A DNA stretch of 64,000 nt from Pseudodesulfovibrio nedwellii (lineage in GTDB: Bacteria; Desulfobacterota; Desulfovibrionia; Desulfovibrionales; Desulfovibrionaceae): positions 2,847,501-2,911,500 of the forward strand of contig NZ_AP026709.1 in NCBI RefSeq assembly GCF_027923765.1. Reading direction: 5' to 3'. The position numbers were made by a program, and so were the translations under genes. Under the pieces are notes generated by a model that was not told the origin of the DNA, searched no databases, and saw nothing but the letters and a program-made list of their open reading frames with translations. Each line of letters begins with the position of its first letter. The first letter of the stretch is position 1. Below are positions 37,020 to 46,777 of this stretch, piece by piece.

Positions 37020-38354
37020 ATGGCGGGAAAATACGATTCTATCGTTTACGATTATTTTGAGAAATCAAATGGGAATGTGGTTCTTGTCAGTGAAGATCTT
37101 TTGTTCAAGAAGACACTGGCTACAACCCTTTTCAAGGTCATCGGCACCAAACGCAATTGCTTCTTCGCTTTTGAAAATGTGCAGCAGGGACTCAAAAAAA
37201 TCCAGGAATTGGATAAACGGTCTTTAGAAACAACAGTCTTTATTGAGCGGATTTTGGGCGGACATCCGAGCACGGATACCATTATTACTCTCAAGCGGTT
37301 GTTGCCGGAGCTGAAAATTGTCGTTTTGGCAGGTGAAACCAAACGGGAAAACATCGCCTATTTTTATGAACTTGGCGTGAATAACGTTATTTCCAAACCT
37401 GCTTCCATCAATAATATAATCGAAAAAATGGCGTTCACCGTGCAGCCTCAGGGCAAGCTCAGCGAATATATGTCCATTGGAAAGCGGTGTCTTGCTGCCA
37501 ACAAATTCATGGAAGCCATGAAGATTGCAGACAAGATCTTGCAGCTTAAACCGGAAAGCCCGGCCGGACTGATGCTCAAGGGTGATGTCTATTCATTGCA
37601 GGGTGATATGGATAAGGCGTTGGCCTGTTTCCATCGTGCACATGATAGTTCCAAATTGTATTTGGAACCTCTCAAGAAGTTAGTGGGAGCATATAAGGGG
37701 TTGGACGAGGATAAAGCCCTTGCTTATATGAAGAAACTTGACAAATTGAGTCCGCTCAATGCTGAACGAAAAACGGATATCGGCAAGATTTTTGTCCATC
37801 AAAAGAAAATGGAAATGGCGGAAAAATATTTTGATCAGGCCATTGACGCTGCAACGCACGAAGCGATGAGTCTGATCAGTTCGGTTGCCGAAAATATTTC
37901 TGAAGCAGTACAACAAATATCACCCCGTATGGCCGAAAAATACTTGAGCAAAGTATTGGAGGCAAAAGGTTCACGTCTTGGACCGGGGGACATTACGCTT
38001 TTCAATAAGCTTGGTATCGCATTGCGTGGACAGGGCAAATGGAAGGAAGCTATTGAAAATTATATTCAGGCATTGCGGATTTCTCCAGACGACGAAGGGC
38101 TGCATTACAATATGGGGATGGCCTATATTGATGGTGGAGAACGTCGATTGGCGGGGAAGTGCTTTGAAAATGCTCTGAAGCGGAACCCTGTTTTTTATAA
38201 GGCGAGCGAAGCTGTTTCCATGAATGTCGGGATGCTTTTTAGCGAACTCAGAGAGAATGAAAAAGCCATACCCTGTTTTAAAAGCGCGATGGAAATCAAT
38301 CCGAACAACACTGCGGCTCTGCGGAAGCTGGCCGCGCTCGAAGAAAAATCCTAG
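37020..38354 (+). CDS. Pseudo-receiver domain protein with TPR repeats (copy 1)
   Basis: 444 residues. Residues about 17-130 have a receiver-like fold (VVLVSEDLLFKKTLATTL, KIVVLAGETKRENIAYFYELGVNNVISKPAS with the conserved Lys-Pro), but the phospho-acceptor aspartate is replaced by glutamate in VFIER. The rest, about 155-440, is TPR repeats (KPESPAGLMLKGDVYSLQGDMDKALACF, LFNKLGIALRGQGKWKEAIENY and others). A fixed, phosphomimetic-like receiver that scaffolds partners through TPRs is the inference. The next gene is a paralogue with the same layout. ATG follows GAGGGG. Partner proteins are unknown. Confidence 0.85.
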   Translation: MAGKYDSIVYDYFEKSNGNVVLVSEDLLFKKTLATTLFKVIGTKRNCFFAFENVQQGLKKIQELDKRSLETTVFIERILGGHPSTDTIITLKRLLPELKIVVLAGETKRENIAYFYELGVNNVISKPASINNIIEKMAFTVQPQGKLSEYMSIGKRCLAANKFMEAMKIADKILQLKPESPAGLMLKGDVYSLQGDMDKALACFHRAHDSSKLYLEPLKKLVGAYKGLDEDKALAYMKKLDKLSPLNAERKTDIGKIFVHQKKMEMAEKYFDQAIDAATHEAMSLISSVAENISEAVQQISPRMAEKYLSKVLEAKGSRLGPGDITLFNKLGIALRGQGKWKEAIENYIQALRISPDDEGLHYNMGMAYIDGGERRLAGKCFENALKRNPVFYKASEAVSMNVGMLFSELRENEKAIPCFKSAMEINPNNTAALRKLAALEEKS

Positions 38355-38383
38355 ACGGTCTTTGCGTTTTTCAAATCATCTAA

Positions 38384-38416
38384 CCCCGGTTGTCCTTGTT
38401 GACAGCCGGGGTTTTT
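38384..38416 (+). terminator. Rho-independent terminator between the two TPR paralogues
   Basis: CCCCGGTTGTC and GACAGCCGGGG pair with one wobble around a six-base loop and are followed by TTTTT. Its presence means the paralogues have largely separate transcription. Confidence 0.85.
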
Positions 38417-38506
38417 CGTGTCGGGTTGACCCGTTTCCCTCACATCACGTAGTATGCAGTATGGCAGGACTAGTGGCAGTTCACTGTGTGAAAAACGGGA
38501 GAGATC

Positions 38507-39964
38507 ATGCTTGGAAAATCCGCTGACACCATTGTTCTTGATTTTATCAAGAAAGACGGAGGAGTCATCGTCTATCTATCCGACGATTTCGTCTTTACCC
38601 GTGCTCTGCGGAATATCGTTTCACGGGTTATCGGTTTGAGCGGGGATTCCTTGCTTGCTTTTTCTTCCATGGGTTCAGCCATGAAGAAGTGTTTGGAATT
38701 GCAGGATCAAGGGATTCCCTGCGTCATATTTATCGAGCGGATGATCGACAATCGCCCTTCCACGGATTTTATTATCACGCTTAAACGGGAATTCCCGGAT
38801 GTGAAGATGGTCATGTTGACCTGGGAAGCAACACAGGAAACCGTGGCCTATTTCTTTGAGCTGGGAGTGAGTCGAGTGTTGGTTAAGCCAGCCTCTGCCA
38901 ATATGGTCATTGACGCTTTGGCTGAGGTGATCTCGCCGTTCATGGAACTCAAACAGCAAATATTGTTGTGTGAGGAACTTTTGGAGAATCGTGAATATAA
39001 TGCGGCTTTGGATGCCTCGGATCGTATCCTCATGACGCGTCCAGACAGTGCTCGGGGATTGGTCCTTCGGGGTAATGCCCTCATGGGAGTGGGCGAAATC
39101 GACAAGGCTGTGCAGTGTTACATGGCCGCCCATGAAGCCAAACCGATTTTCATGGCTCCGCTTATTAAGCTCGCCGAGGCCTTCAGGGAGATGGAAGATG
39201 AACGGGCTCTTGCCTACATGAAGGAGCTGGACGACATCAGTCCGTTGAACCCTGAACGTAAAATTGACATCGCAGAGGAGCATCTGCGCAAAGGGGAGCA
39301 TGAAGAGGCTGAGAAGTACCTTGATCGAGGTATGGCTGTTGCGGAAAAGGAAGTCAGCAGCATGGTCGGCGACCTGACCCAGCGCATTGTGGACGCGGTG
39401 ACGGCCATTGCTCCAAATCTGGCGGTTAAATATTTGAATCGGGTTATTGATACCAAGCGGGTTCTGGGGAGGGACGATCTTGTTCATTTTAATCGTCTCG
39501 GCATTATTTTGCGTGGGGAAGGACGATGGGCCGAGGCTGTTGAAGTCTATGGTAAGGCCGTGACTATTGCCCCGGAAGACCCCGTTATTCATTATAATAT
39601 GGGCTTGGCGCAGTGGGAAGGCAATCAACGCATGGTTGCTTTGAAATGTTTTGAGAAGGCTCTAAATATCGATCCTCATTTTTATGCTGGCAGCGTGGGC
39701 GCGGCCTTAAATATTGGATCGCTGTATCTGGAGTTGCGACGGTATAGGGACTCCTTGCCGTTTTTCGGACATGTTCTGGATCTTGACTCGGAAAATTCTT
39801 TGGCACAGGTGAAGCTTGCTGAAGCGAAAACCAAAGCCGAAACCGAGCCTGATCCAGTCCGGGCAGCCGTTGAATCCGTGGGTGATTCTGGTTTTGATTT
39901 GTCTTTGTTGGAGTCAAAGAAAAAAAAGAAAAAGTGGAAGCCCTTTACCAACCTGGAGCTGTAA
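38507..39964 (+). CDS. Pseudo-receiver domain protein with TPR repeats (copy 2)
   Basis: 485 residues, aligned along its length with copy 1. The receiver-like part again has glutamate in place of the acceptor aspartate (VIFIERMIDNRPSTD), a kept Lys-Pro (VLVKPAS), and the TPR part contains matching phrases such as ALAYMKELDDISPLNPERK, LGIILRGEGRWAEAVEVY and VIHYNMGLAQWEG. The last 40 residues add a charged tail ending in a run of six lysines, not seen in copy 1. ATG follows GGGAGAG. Same inferred role as copy 1; divergence of the copies suggests different partners. Confidence 0.85.
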   Translation: MLGKSADTIVLDFIKKDGGVIVYLSDDFVFTRALRNIVSRVIGLSGDSLLAFSSMGSAMKKCLELQDQGIPCVIFIERMIDNRPSTDFIITLKREFPDVKMVMLTWEATQETVAYFFELGVSRVLVKPASANMVIDALAEVISPFMELKQQILLCEELLENREYNAALDASDRILMTRPDSARGLVLRGNALMGVGEIDKAVQCYMAAHEAKPIFMAPLIKLAEAFREMEDERALAYMKELDDISPLNPERKIDIAEEHLRKGEHEEAEKYLDRGMAVAEKEVSSMVGDLTQRIVDAVTAIAPNLAVKYLNRVIDTKRVLGRDDLVHFNRLGIILRGEGRWAEAVEVYGKAVTIAPEDPVIHYNMGLAQWEGNQRMVALKCFEKALNIDPHFYAGSVGAALNIGSLYLELRRYRDSLPFFGHVLDLDSENSLAQVKLAEAKTKAETEPDPVRAAVESVGDSGFDLSLLESKKKKKKWKPFTNLEL

Positions 39965-40108
39965 AGGGGGCGGTTACTCCTGTTTGAGTGATTCTCTGTC
40001 ATTTTTTAAAATACGTATCGTGCCAAGAGTGTGAAAAATTGCAAATGTGTACATGGTGCCATGTTTTGCGTACTCTGCCTCGGAAGATTGTTTCAAGGAA
40101 GGAGTACC

Positions 40109-41143
40109 ATGAAATTTTCGATGAAAGATCTTGATTGGGCAGCAGATACACAAGTTATTGCGCCAGAGGTGCGCGATGCACTGGTTGACGCGTTCCAGCA
40201 GAAATATGCGGACAAGCCATCGTTGTCCTTTGCTAATGTTCTTTATTATCTGGGTGGACTTATTGTTATCGGTTCCATGACGTTCTATGTCACCTCGGCG
40301 TGGGAAGCCCTTGGTGGAGGCGGTCACTTGGCCGTGGCACTTTTCTATGCCTGCATGTTTTTGTTGGTGGGGCGATGGCTCTGGAAAGGCAAAGGGCAGC
40401 GTATTCCCGGTGGAATTCTGGTTACGGCAGCGGTTTGTATGACGCCCATGGCCGTTTTTGGGATTCAGGAAATGACTGGTTGGTGGGGCTGGCATGAACC
40501 CGGAAGTTATTCGGATTTTTATCTATGGGTTAAAAGTGGTTGGTTCCTCATGGAAGTATGCACCATCGTGGCTGGGCTTGTCGCTCTTCGGTGGTGCAGA
40601 TTCCCTTTTATAATGCTACCTGTGGCGTTCAGCCTGTGGTTTATGTCCATGGATTTGACCGCCGTTTTATATGGCACTGATTTTTCTTGGGAACAGCGCA
40701 AACTGGTTTCCGTGTGGTTTGGTTTGGTTATGCTGGTCGGGAGTTTTCTGGTGGATCGACGAACCGAGCAGGATTTTGCTTTCTGGGGGTATCTGTTTGG
40801 CCTGCTCGCCTTTTGGGGTGGTTTGACCAGCATGGACAGTGACACGGAACTCGGCAAACTCGTTTATTGTTGCATTAACGTAATTTTGATGGGTGTGTCG
40901 GTGCTGTTGCAGCGTCGCGTGTTCATCGTTTTCGGCGGCATTGGGGTCAGTATATATCTTGGTCATCTGGCCTACGATGTTTTTGAGAGCGAGTTGCTTT
41001 TTGCCTTCGCCTTGAGCGGGGTTGGATTAGCAGTTATCGCTTTGGGATTGCAGTATCATCGACATAAGGACACCATTGAACGGAAGATGATGGAGATGCT
41101 CCCTGAAATCTTGAAACGGACATTGCCGCAGTTCAGAGTATAG
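40109..41143 (+). CDS. Multi-spanning membrane protein, DUF2157-like
   Basis: 344 residues from ATG 40109 behind AAGGAAGGAG; a longer frame from 40031 lacks support. A short N-terminal soluble part (MKFSMKDLDWAADTQVI) precedes about nine hydrophobic segments, such as NVLYYLGGLIVIGSMTFYV, HLAVALFYACMFLLVGRWLW and LLFAFALSGVGLAVIALGL. The pattern is like DUF2157-type predicted membrane proteins, but I cannot confirm the family. It has a short cytoplasmic end. Function unknown. Confidence 0.75.
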   Translation: MKFSMKDLDWAADTQVIAPEVRDALVDAFQQKYADKPSLSFANVLYYLGGLIVIGSMTFYVTSAWEALGGGGHLAVALFYACMFLLVGRWLWKGKGQRIPGGILVTAAVCMTPMAVFGIQEMTGWWGWHEPGSYSDFYLWVKSGWFLMEVCTIVAGLVALRWCRFPFIMLPVAFSLWFMSMDLTAVLYGTDFSWEQRKLVSVWFGLVMLVGSFLVDRRTEQDFAFWGYLFGLLAFWGGLTSMDSDTELGKLVYCCINVILMGVSVLLQRRVFIVFGGIGVSIYLGHLAYDVFESELLFAFALSGVGLAVIALGLQYHRHKDTIERKMMEMLPEILKRTLPQFRV

Positions 41144-41253
41144 GGTTCAAGCTTGTATTTCCGCCGGGATTGGTCGCCTTTATCCTCTTGGATTGCGGCA
41201 CCAAACGTGCTAGTGCCTGCCCCACAAGCTTTGTTTAAGGAGAATATATACTC

Positions 41254-42897
41254 ATGAGAGCGAAAATACATTTGGAAGAAGCACTGAGAAAGGTGCTGGA
41301 CGGTTTTGGCTGGGAATGGCCGGAGAAAACGGTTATCGAGCCGCCCAAGGACAAGAAGTTTGGTGACATGTCGGTCAACGTGGCCATGATGCTCGCCAAG
41401 CAGGCCAAGAAGGCCCCGCGTGCCGTGGCCGAAGACATTCAGGCTGCTTTTGAAGGTGATGCCTTGATTGAGAAGGTCGATATCGCTGGCCCCGGTTTCC
41501 TGAATTTCACCTTTGCCCCGAGTTTTTGGCAGGACACCGTGGGTGTCATCACCGAAGTCGGTGAGGCATACGGTACGTCCACCATGGGTAACGGCACCAA
41601 GGTGCAGGTGGAGTATGTCTCTGCCAACCCCACTGGTCCGTTGCACATTGGGCATGGACGTGGTGCTGCACTGGGTGATTCTCTGACTCGTATTCTGGAA
41701 AAAGCTGGATATGACGTCGAAGCCGAATATTATATCAATGACGCTGGTCGTCAGATGCTTATTCTGGGTGGTTCCATTCTGTATCGCGCTCGTGAGATCG
41801 CTGGTCAGGATGTGACTGAGCCGGAAAATTTTTATAAGGGCGGCTACATTGCTGACATCGCCCGTGATGTCATGGCGAAGTACCCCGACCTGCTGGACAG
41901 GGATGAAGCCGAAGCCACTGAGCTGTGCAAGGTTTTCGGTAAAGATGTGATTCTTGAAGGTATCAAGGTCGATCTGGCCGCCTTTGGTGTGCGTCACGAC
42001 GTTTGGTTTTCGGAAAAGTCTTTGGTCACGGACGGCAAGGTTGATGAAACCTTTGCGGACATGACAGCATCCGGCATGGGCTATGAAGCTGACGGCGCGT
42101 TTTGGTTTAAGTCCACTGAGCTGGGCGATGACAAGGATCGTGTTTTGCGCAAATCCAATGGCGATACCACGTATTTTGCATCCGACATCGCCTACCATGA
42201 CAACAAGTTCAAACGTGGCTTTGACCTCGTTGTCGACATTTGGGGTGCGGATCATCACGGCTACATCCCGCGCATGATGGCGGCCTGTGAAGCGCTCGGC
42301 AAGAAAGGCGGCCTGCACGTCATTCTGGTCAATCTGGTCAACCTACTTCGGGATGGACAGCCTATCGCAATGTCCACTCGCGCCGGTCAGTTCGAGACGC
42401 TCAAGGATGTGGTGGACGAGGTTGGCTCAGATGCTGCTCGGTTCATGTTCCTGTCTCGTAAGTCCGACTCCAAGCTTGATTTTGATTTGGAGTTGGTCAA
42501 GCAGAAGTCCATGGATAACCCCGTATACTATGTGCAGTACGCTCACGCCCGCATCTGTTCGCTTAAAAATAAAGCGGACGAGGCCGGCTTGAGTGCAGCC
42601 GCAGTTGGATCGGATTCCTTGGCTTTGCTTAATACAAAGTATGATATGGAAATTCTTCAACATCTTGATCTTTACCCCGACTTTGTGGAAGTGGCCGCAC
42701 GGACCCAAAGCCCGAATATGATCTCTATGTATTTGCAGGAGCTTGCATCAAAGCTCCACAGATACTATACCAATTGTCATGTACTCTCTGCTGAGGTCGA
42801 TATTGCATCGGCCAGACTCATGTTGTTGAGTTGTGTGGCCGTTGTGGTCAAAAATGGATTGGGTCTGCTCGGAGTGAACGCACCGGAATCGATGTAG
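41254..42897 (+). CDS. argS: Arginyl-tRNA synthetase
   Basis: 547 residues. The class I HIGH signature is [20 protein letters not shown], and the family's substituted KMSKS region is [14 protein letters not shown]. The N-terminal Add-1-type domain ([15 protein letters not shown]) and the C-terminal DALR anticodon domain ([18 protein letters not shown] [12 protein letters not shown]) are present. It charges tRNA-Arg. ATG follows AAGGAG. The SPOR-domain gene follows after 4 bp. Confidence 0.97.
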   Translation: MRAKIHLEEALRKVLDGFGWEWPEKTVIEPPKDKKFGDMSVNVAMMLAKQAKKAPRAVAEDIQAAFEGDALIEKVDIAGPGFLNFTFAPSFWQDTVGVITEVGEAYGTSTMGNGTKVQVEYVSANPTGPLHIGHGRGAALGDSLTRILEKAGYDVEAEYYINDAGRQMLILGGSILYRAREIAGQDVTEPENFYKGGYIADIARDVMAKYPDLLDRDEAEATELCKVFGKDVILEGIKVDLAAFGVRHDVWFSEKSLVTDGKVDETFADMTASGMGYEADGAFWFKSTELGDDKDRVLRKSNGDTTYFASDIAYHDNKFKRGFDLVVDIWGADHHGYIPRMMAACEALGKKGGLHVILVNLVNLLRDGQPIAMSTRAGQFETLKDVVDEVGSDAARFMFLSRKSDSKLDFDLELVKQKSMDNPVYYVQYAHARICSLKNKADEAGLSAAAVGSDSLALLNTKYDMEILQHLDLYPDFVEVAARTQSPNMISMYLQELASKLHRYYTNCHVLSAEVDIASARLMLLSCVAVVVKNGLGLLGVNAPESM

Positions 42898-42901
42898 GAT
42901 C

Positions 42902-43588
42902 ATGGCGGAAAAAAAAGAACCGAAATACAAGATTAAAGTCCCTAAGCTCAATGCGAGCAAGAAGACCTATGATTTATCCCTGTCCCTGCCGGGCATGATC
43001 AGCGCGGTTGGAGCGGGTGTACTCGCACTGACTTTTTTCTTTATCATGGGAATACTTATTGGCCGAGGATATCGACCAGAGGCAGATGTGCCGCCCCTTG
43101 AGCAGATTATGCCCTCCAGTGAGCATGGTCAGGCAGAGGAGCAGGCCAAGCCTAAAGTTCTTAAGCTTGAGGAGTTGGAATACGCGGATCGTCTGTCTGC
43201 GCCGACTCAACAGGTTATGGATCAACCCGCAGTTAAGCCGAAGCCGGTCAAGCCAGCGGTGAAGAAGCCTGAAGTCAAAGTTGAGGTTTCTTCTGTCAAG
43301 CCAGAGGTCTTTGATCCCACGGCAGTTAAGCCGGGTGATCCTGTCTTTGATTATATTTACCAGGTTGCTTCGTTTAAGAAGGCCGAAATGGCAGATGCCT
43401 TGCGTGACAAGCTGGTCGCTTCAGGCCTGCGTGCTCAAGTGGCATCTGGAGAAGCCAAGGGATCGACATGGCACCGCGTTCAGGTGCTTTATCACGGCTC
43501 GCCTGCCTCGACGGATGAGATGAAGGCGGTGCTTGCCAAGCATGGCATCAAGAAACCTCTTTTGAAAAAAAAGACACCAGCGCAATAA
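42902..43588 (+). CDS. Membrane-anchored SPOR-domain protein
   Basis: 228 residues. A short basic cytoplasmic N-terminus, one membrane segment (about residues 33-57, MISAVGAGVLALTFFFIMGI), a K/P/V-rich linker with repeats of VKPKPVKPAVKKPEVK, and a C-terminal SPOR domain (YIYQVASFKKAEMADALRDKL). The layout is that of FtsN-like or DedD-like division proteins that bind septal peptidoglycan. It begins 4 bp after argS, an unusual but common coupling in this group. A terminator follows. Confidence 0.9.
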   Translation: MAEKKEPKYKIKVPKLNASKKTYDLSLSLPGMISAVGAGVLALTFFFIMGILIGRGYRPEADVPPLEQIMPSSEHGQAEEQAKPKVLKLEELEYADRLSAPTQQVMDQPAVKPKPVKPAVKKPEVKVEVSSVKPEVFDPTAVKPGDPVFDYIYQVASFKKAEMADALRDKLVASGLRAQVASGEAKGSTWHRVQVLYHGSPASTDEMKAVLAKHGIKKPLLKKKTPAQ

Positions 43589-43600
43589 TGAAAATACAAA

Positions 43601-43627
43601 GGCGGACCATACGGTCCGCCTTTTTTA
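43601..43627 (+). terminator. Rho-independent terminator of the argS operon
   Basis: GGCGGACC and GGTCCGCC pair around ATAC and run into six T residues. Confidence 0.9.
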
Positions 43628-43632
43628 TTTCC

Positions 43633-43660
43633 AAAAAAAGCCCCTGCAGAGCAAGGGCTT
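43633..43660 (-). terminator. Rho-independent terminator of the queuosine transporter gene
   Basis: On the minus strand AAGCCCTTGC and GCAGGGGCTT pair around TCT and are followed by seven T residues. Confidence 0.85.
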
Positions 43661-43684
43661 GATGATTTTGAATATCGGTGTGCG

Positions 43685-44377
43685 TTATGCTTCTTTGGGG
43701 CTATGGCTGCGATCTGTAAAGATTCGTTTGGCCAGATAGATGAACGGCGTGTCCAGTCCGGCGACCACGATCTTGATGACGTAGGTGGAAAGCAGTATTT
43801 CCATAAAGACGTCTGTAGGGAACAGACCCCAAAATGCGATGAAACAGAAGATGGCCGAGTCGAACAGCTGGCTGACCATGGTGGAGGCGTTGTTGCGCAG
43901 CCACAGATATTTTTCGCCGGTCCGTTGCTTGATGGCGTGGAAAGCCCAGACGTCATGGAGTTGGGATATGAGATAGGCCATCATGCTTGCCAAAGCGATG
44001 CGCGGCATGAAACCGAACAGGGCAGACAAGTGGGGCTGGGCAAAGTCATCTGCGGCAGGTTGGAAATAGAGTGCAATTTGCATATATCCGACCATCATGA
44101 CCAGAGCCACGAATCCGAGGAGAACGCCTTTACGCGCTTCTTTCTTACCGTAGAATTCGCTGAGCAGGTCCGTGGACAAGAATACGCTGGCATACAGCAC
44201 GTTGCCCAACGTCGTAGTCAAACCAAAAAGTTCAACGGTTTTGAGCACCTGAATATTGCACAGCAATAAATTGAAGACCATGAGGCCAAACAGACCAACG
44301 CGACCAAAGAGCCGGTAGACCACTAGGACCATACACAGGTCCACCAATGCGAAGAGTATCCATAACGTTTCGTTCAT
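43685..44377 (-). CDS. Queuosine precursor transporter (YhhQ/QueT-like)
   Basis: 230 residues, with six or so membrane segments (LWILFALVDLCMVLVVYRLF, GVLLGFVALVMMVGYMQIAL and others). The motif STDLLSEFYGKKEARKGV and the end DTPFIYLAKRIF are typical of YhhQ (COG1738), which imports preQ0/preQ1 for queuosine formation on tRNA. No ribosome site is seen before the start, and I found no preQ1 riboswitch consensus in the leader. It stands alone between terminators. Confidence 0.92.
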   Translation of the reverse strand: MNETLWILFALVDLCMVLVVYRLFGRVGLFGLMVFNLLLCNIQVLKTVELFGLTTTLGNVLYASVFLSTDLLSEFYGKKEARKGVLLGFVALVMMVGYMQIALYFQPAADDFAQPHLSALFGFMPRIALASMMAYLISQLHDVWAFHAIKQRTGEKYLWLRNNASTMVSQLFDSAIFCFIAFWGLFPTDVFMEILLSTYVIKIVVAGLDTPFIYLAKRIFTDRSHSPKEA

Positions 44378-44542
44378 GCGCGTGGGATTGCCCGTTATCG
44401 GGGATTAGGTCAAGTGTTAACCGCCCGTCAAAGGCCCGAGAAGTCCAATTCCAAGCGAAGTCATACTCCGTGTTCAACGGTTGTTTCGTTATCTTCTACG
44501 CTGTAACCGAATGGAGATGAGGACAGTTCTTGGATAGGAACA

Positions 44543-44577
44543 CAAAAAAAGGGCCACCTGAAACTGGCGGCCCTTTT
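44543..44577 (-). terminator. Rho-independent terminator of tyrS
   Basis: On the minus strand AAAAGGGCCGCC pairs with GGTGGCCCTTTT around a short loop, followed by a T run. It lies just after the tyrS stop. Confidence 0.85.
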
Positions 44578-44601
44578 GAGGTCATTTTTATAGTGTTCGG
44601 A

Positions 44602-45882
44602 TTATCCTTTGGTGATCAATCCGTAATTCTTTTTGCCTTTGCGGATGACCAGCAGCTCGCCCGCGATGAAATCGGAATCCGTGACCACATGGTCTTCTTC
44701 AACGCGTTCGCCGTTGATATAGACACCGCCACCTTTGAGGTCCTTTCGGGCTTGGCCCTTGGACTTGACGAGCCCGAGGTCTACAAACATCTGAGGCAGG
44801 TCGGGAACATCTCCGGGTGCGTAACGGAAGGTCGGGGCGGACTCCAGAGCGGATCTGAGAGTGACCGGATCAATGGCCTTGAGATCACCCTTGCCGAACA
44901 ATGCTTCGGTGGCTGCCAGGACGCGATCCAGCTCCATCTGGCCGTGAATCATGCGAGTGACTTCTTCGGCCAGTTTCTTCTGGGAGGCCCGCTGGTGCGG
45001 TGCTTCTTCAAGCTGCTTTTCCATTTCCGCGATTTCGTCTTGGTCAAGGAAAGTGAAGATCTTGAGGAATTTGATGACATCGGCATCGTCAGTGTTCACG
45101 AAGTATTGGTAGAAGGCATATGGTGAGGTCAGATCTGCGTTCATGTAGACCGCATTGCCTTCGGATTTGCCGAACTTCTTGCCGGACGCCGTGGTAATCA
45201 GGGGGAAAGTCAATGCAAAGACCTCGGCCTGTTCGCCTTCGTGGGCAGAACGGCGACGAGTGAATTCACACCCTGCGGTAATGTTGCCCCATTGGTCACC
45301 TCCACCGATCTGCAACTTACAGTTGCGGGTCTTGAAGAGATGATAAAAGTCGTAGCTCTGGAGGATCATGTATGAGAATTCGGTGTAGGAAATACCGGTT
45401 TCTTCACGGCCGATGCGGCCTTTGACCGATTCTTTCTGCAACATCCAGTTGATGGTGAAGTGTTTGCCCACGTCACGCAACAGCTCGATGGCGGTCATGT
45501 CCTTGGTCCAGTCATAGTTGTTGACGATGTCCGGGCGATCACCGGTGTTGCGCTCTACAAAGCGGCGGACTTGGCCTTTGATTTTTTCAAGGCGCTCTTC
45601 CATGATGTCGGTGTTGGACAGTTCTCGTTCTTTATCCTTGCCGGATGGGTCGCCGATGCGGCCTGTGGCTCCACCCATGAGGTAGAGTGGATTGTGGCCT
45701 GCTCGTTTCATGCGCACGAGGCAGAGCAGGGGCACGAGATTACCAATATGCAGGGATTCCGCGGTGGGGTCGAAGCCGCAATACATGGAGGCTCCGGGGG
45801 TAGCAAGATATTCACGTACCTTGTCTTCGTCGGATACCTGATTGATAAGCCCTCGCCACTTTAATTCGTCGAAAATATTCAC
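44602..45882 (-). CDS. tyrS: Tyrosyl-tRNA synthetase
   Basis: 426 residues from a GTG start (45880-45882) with GGGGAT just upstream; an ATG at 45894 lacks a ribosome site. HIGH-like motif is FDPTAESLHIGNL and KMSKS-like motif KFGKSEGNAV. The S4 RNA-binding domain closes the protein (FVDLGLVKSKGQARKDLKGGGVYINGE). It charges tRNA-Tyr. It is the last gene of the minus-strand run from glmU and ends at a strong terminator. All signature residues are present. Confidence 0.95.
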   Translation of the reverse strand: MNIFDELKWRGLINQVSDEDKVREYLATPGASMYCGFDPTAESLHIGNLVPLLCLVRMKRAGHNPLYLMGGATGRIGDPSGKDKERELSNTDIMEERLEKIKGQVRRFVERNTGDRPDIVNNYDWTKDMTAIELLRDVGKHFTINWMLQKESVKGRIGREETGISYTEFSYMILQSYDFYHLFKTRNCKLQIGGGDQWGNITAGCEFTRRRSAHEGEQAEVFALTFPLITTASGKKFGKSEGNAVYMNADLTSPYAFYQYFVNTDDADVIKFLKIFTFLDQDEIAEMEKQLEEAPHQRASQKKLAEEVTRMIHGQMELDRVLAATEALFGKGDLKAIDPVTLRSALESAPTFRYAPGDVPDLPQMFVDLGLVKSKGQARKDLKGGGVYINGERVEEDHVVTDSDFIAGELLVIRKGKKNYGLITKG

Positions 45883-45917
45883 TTTTATCCCCATTATTGC
45901 CGTACGTTTATGCTGTG

Positions 45918-46703
45918 TTACGGTCTGTCATTTTGCTTGAACGTAGTTATGGAAACCGCGTTGCCGGTTGTATCCTCTATGTCAAAAATCGCGCCTTGTA
46001 AAATCCCGGGTCCTGCAGCGGCTTCAAGCTGTCTGGGCAACCCGGTCAGGTATCTGTCCAGTATGATTTCAGGTTTCATGCCAAGACAGGAATTGACGGC
46101 TCCACACATACCCAGATCCGTTAGATATGCTGTGCCACCTGGAAGAACTTTTGCGTCATTGGTTTGAACATGTGTGTGAGTACCGACTACAGCTGATACC
46201 TTGCCTTCCAGAAAATATCCCATGGCTATTTTTTCACCTGTGGCCTCGGCATGGAAGTCAACGAGCTGAACCGGGATATCAGCGGGCAATGCGTCGAGAG
46301 CTGATTCCATGGCTGCGAACGGACAGTCTATGGGCGGCATGAAGGTGCGTCCAATGACATTGAATACGGCTACGGGAGGAAGCCCCTTTTTTTCGAAGAT
46401 ACGCAATCCGGTTCCGGGAAGGTGGTCCGCGTAGTTGAGCGGTCGTAAAATTCTTTTGTCCGAATCGAGCATGGAGTACAGGTCCTTGTACTTCCATATG
46501 TGATTGCCGCCAGTGATTCCATCAACCCCGGCTTTAAAAAAATCTTTGGCGTGTTTGGCCTTGAGGCCATAGCCACCACTGGCGTTTTCACCGTTGGCAA
46601 AAACAAGGTCGATAGACTCCTGTTCCCTGATGCGGGCAAGGCTGTCCTTGATCGCCTTGCGACCGGGAATGCCAACGATATCGCCGAGAAACAGAATACG
46701 CAT
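45918..46703 (-). CDS. ymdB: TIGR00282-family metallophosphoesterase (YmdB-like)
   Basis: 261 residues. MRILFLGDIVGIPGRKAI, FANGENASGGYG, TGGNHIW, VDFHAEATGEK and GTHTHVQT are the family's metal-binding motifs in order. The Bacillus YmdB hydrolyses cAMP and affects biofilm choice (known of the family). It is near rny in many genomes, as here, separated by cheR. ATG follows AGGAG. Confidence 0.95.
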   Translation of the reverse strand: MRILFLGDIVGIPGRKAIKDSLARIREQESIDLVFANGENASGGYGLKAKHAKDFFKAGVDGITGGNHIWKYKDLYSMLDSDKRILRPLNYADHLPGTGLRIFEKKGLPPVAVFNVIGRTFMPPIDCPFAAMESALDALPADIPVQLVDFHAEATGEKIAMGYFLEGKVSAVVGTHTHVQTNDAKVLPGGTAYLTDLGMCGAVNSCLGMKPEIILDRYLTGLPRQLEAAAGPGILQGAIFDIEDTTGNAVSITTFKQNDRP

Positions 46704-46777
46704 GATACTCCTGTGAATAATAGGCCGTCAAAAAACGGCGGATGTGGAAGAGAATAGGGTGGACCGGTCGGCGCTGA

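Noticed and set aside
41056..42318. 420-codon open frame on the minus strand opposite argS
   Set aside because: Antisense shadow of a certain housekeeping gene; no family features or ribosome site.
44378..44530. preQ1 riboswitch ahead of the queuosine transporter
   Set aside because: I found no preQ1 aptamer pattern; only a weak 4-bp hairpin.
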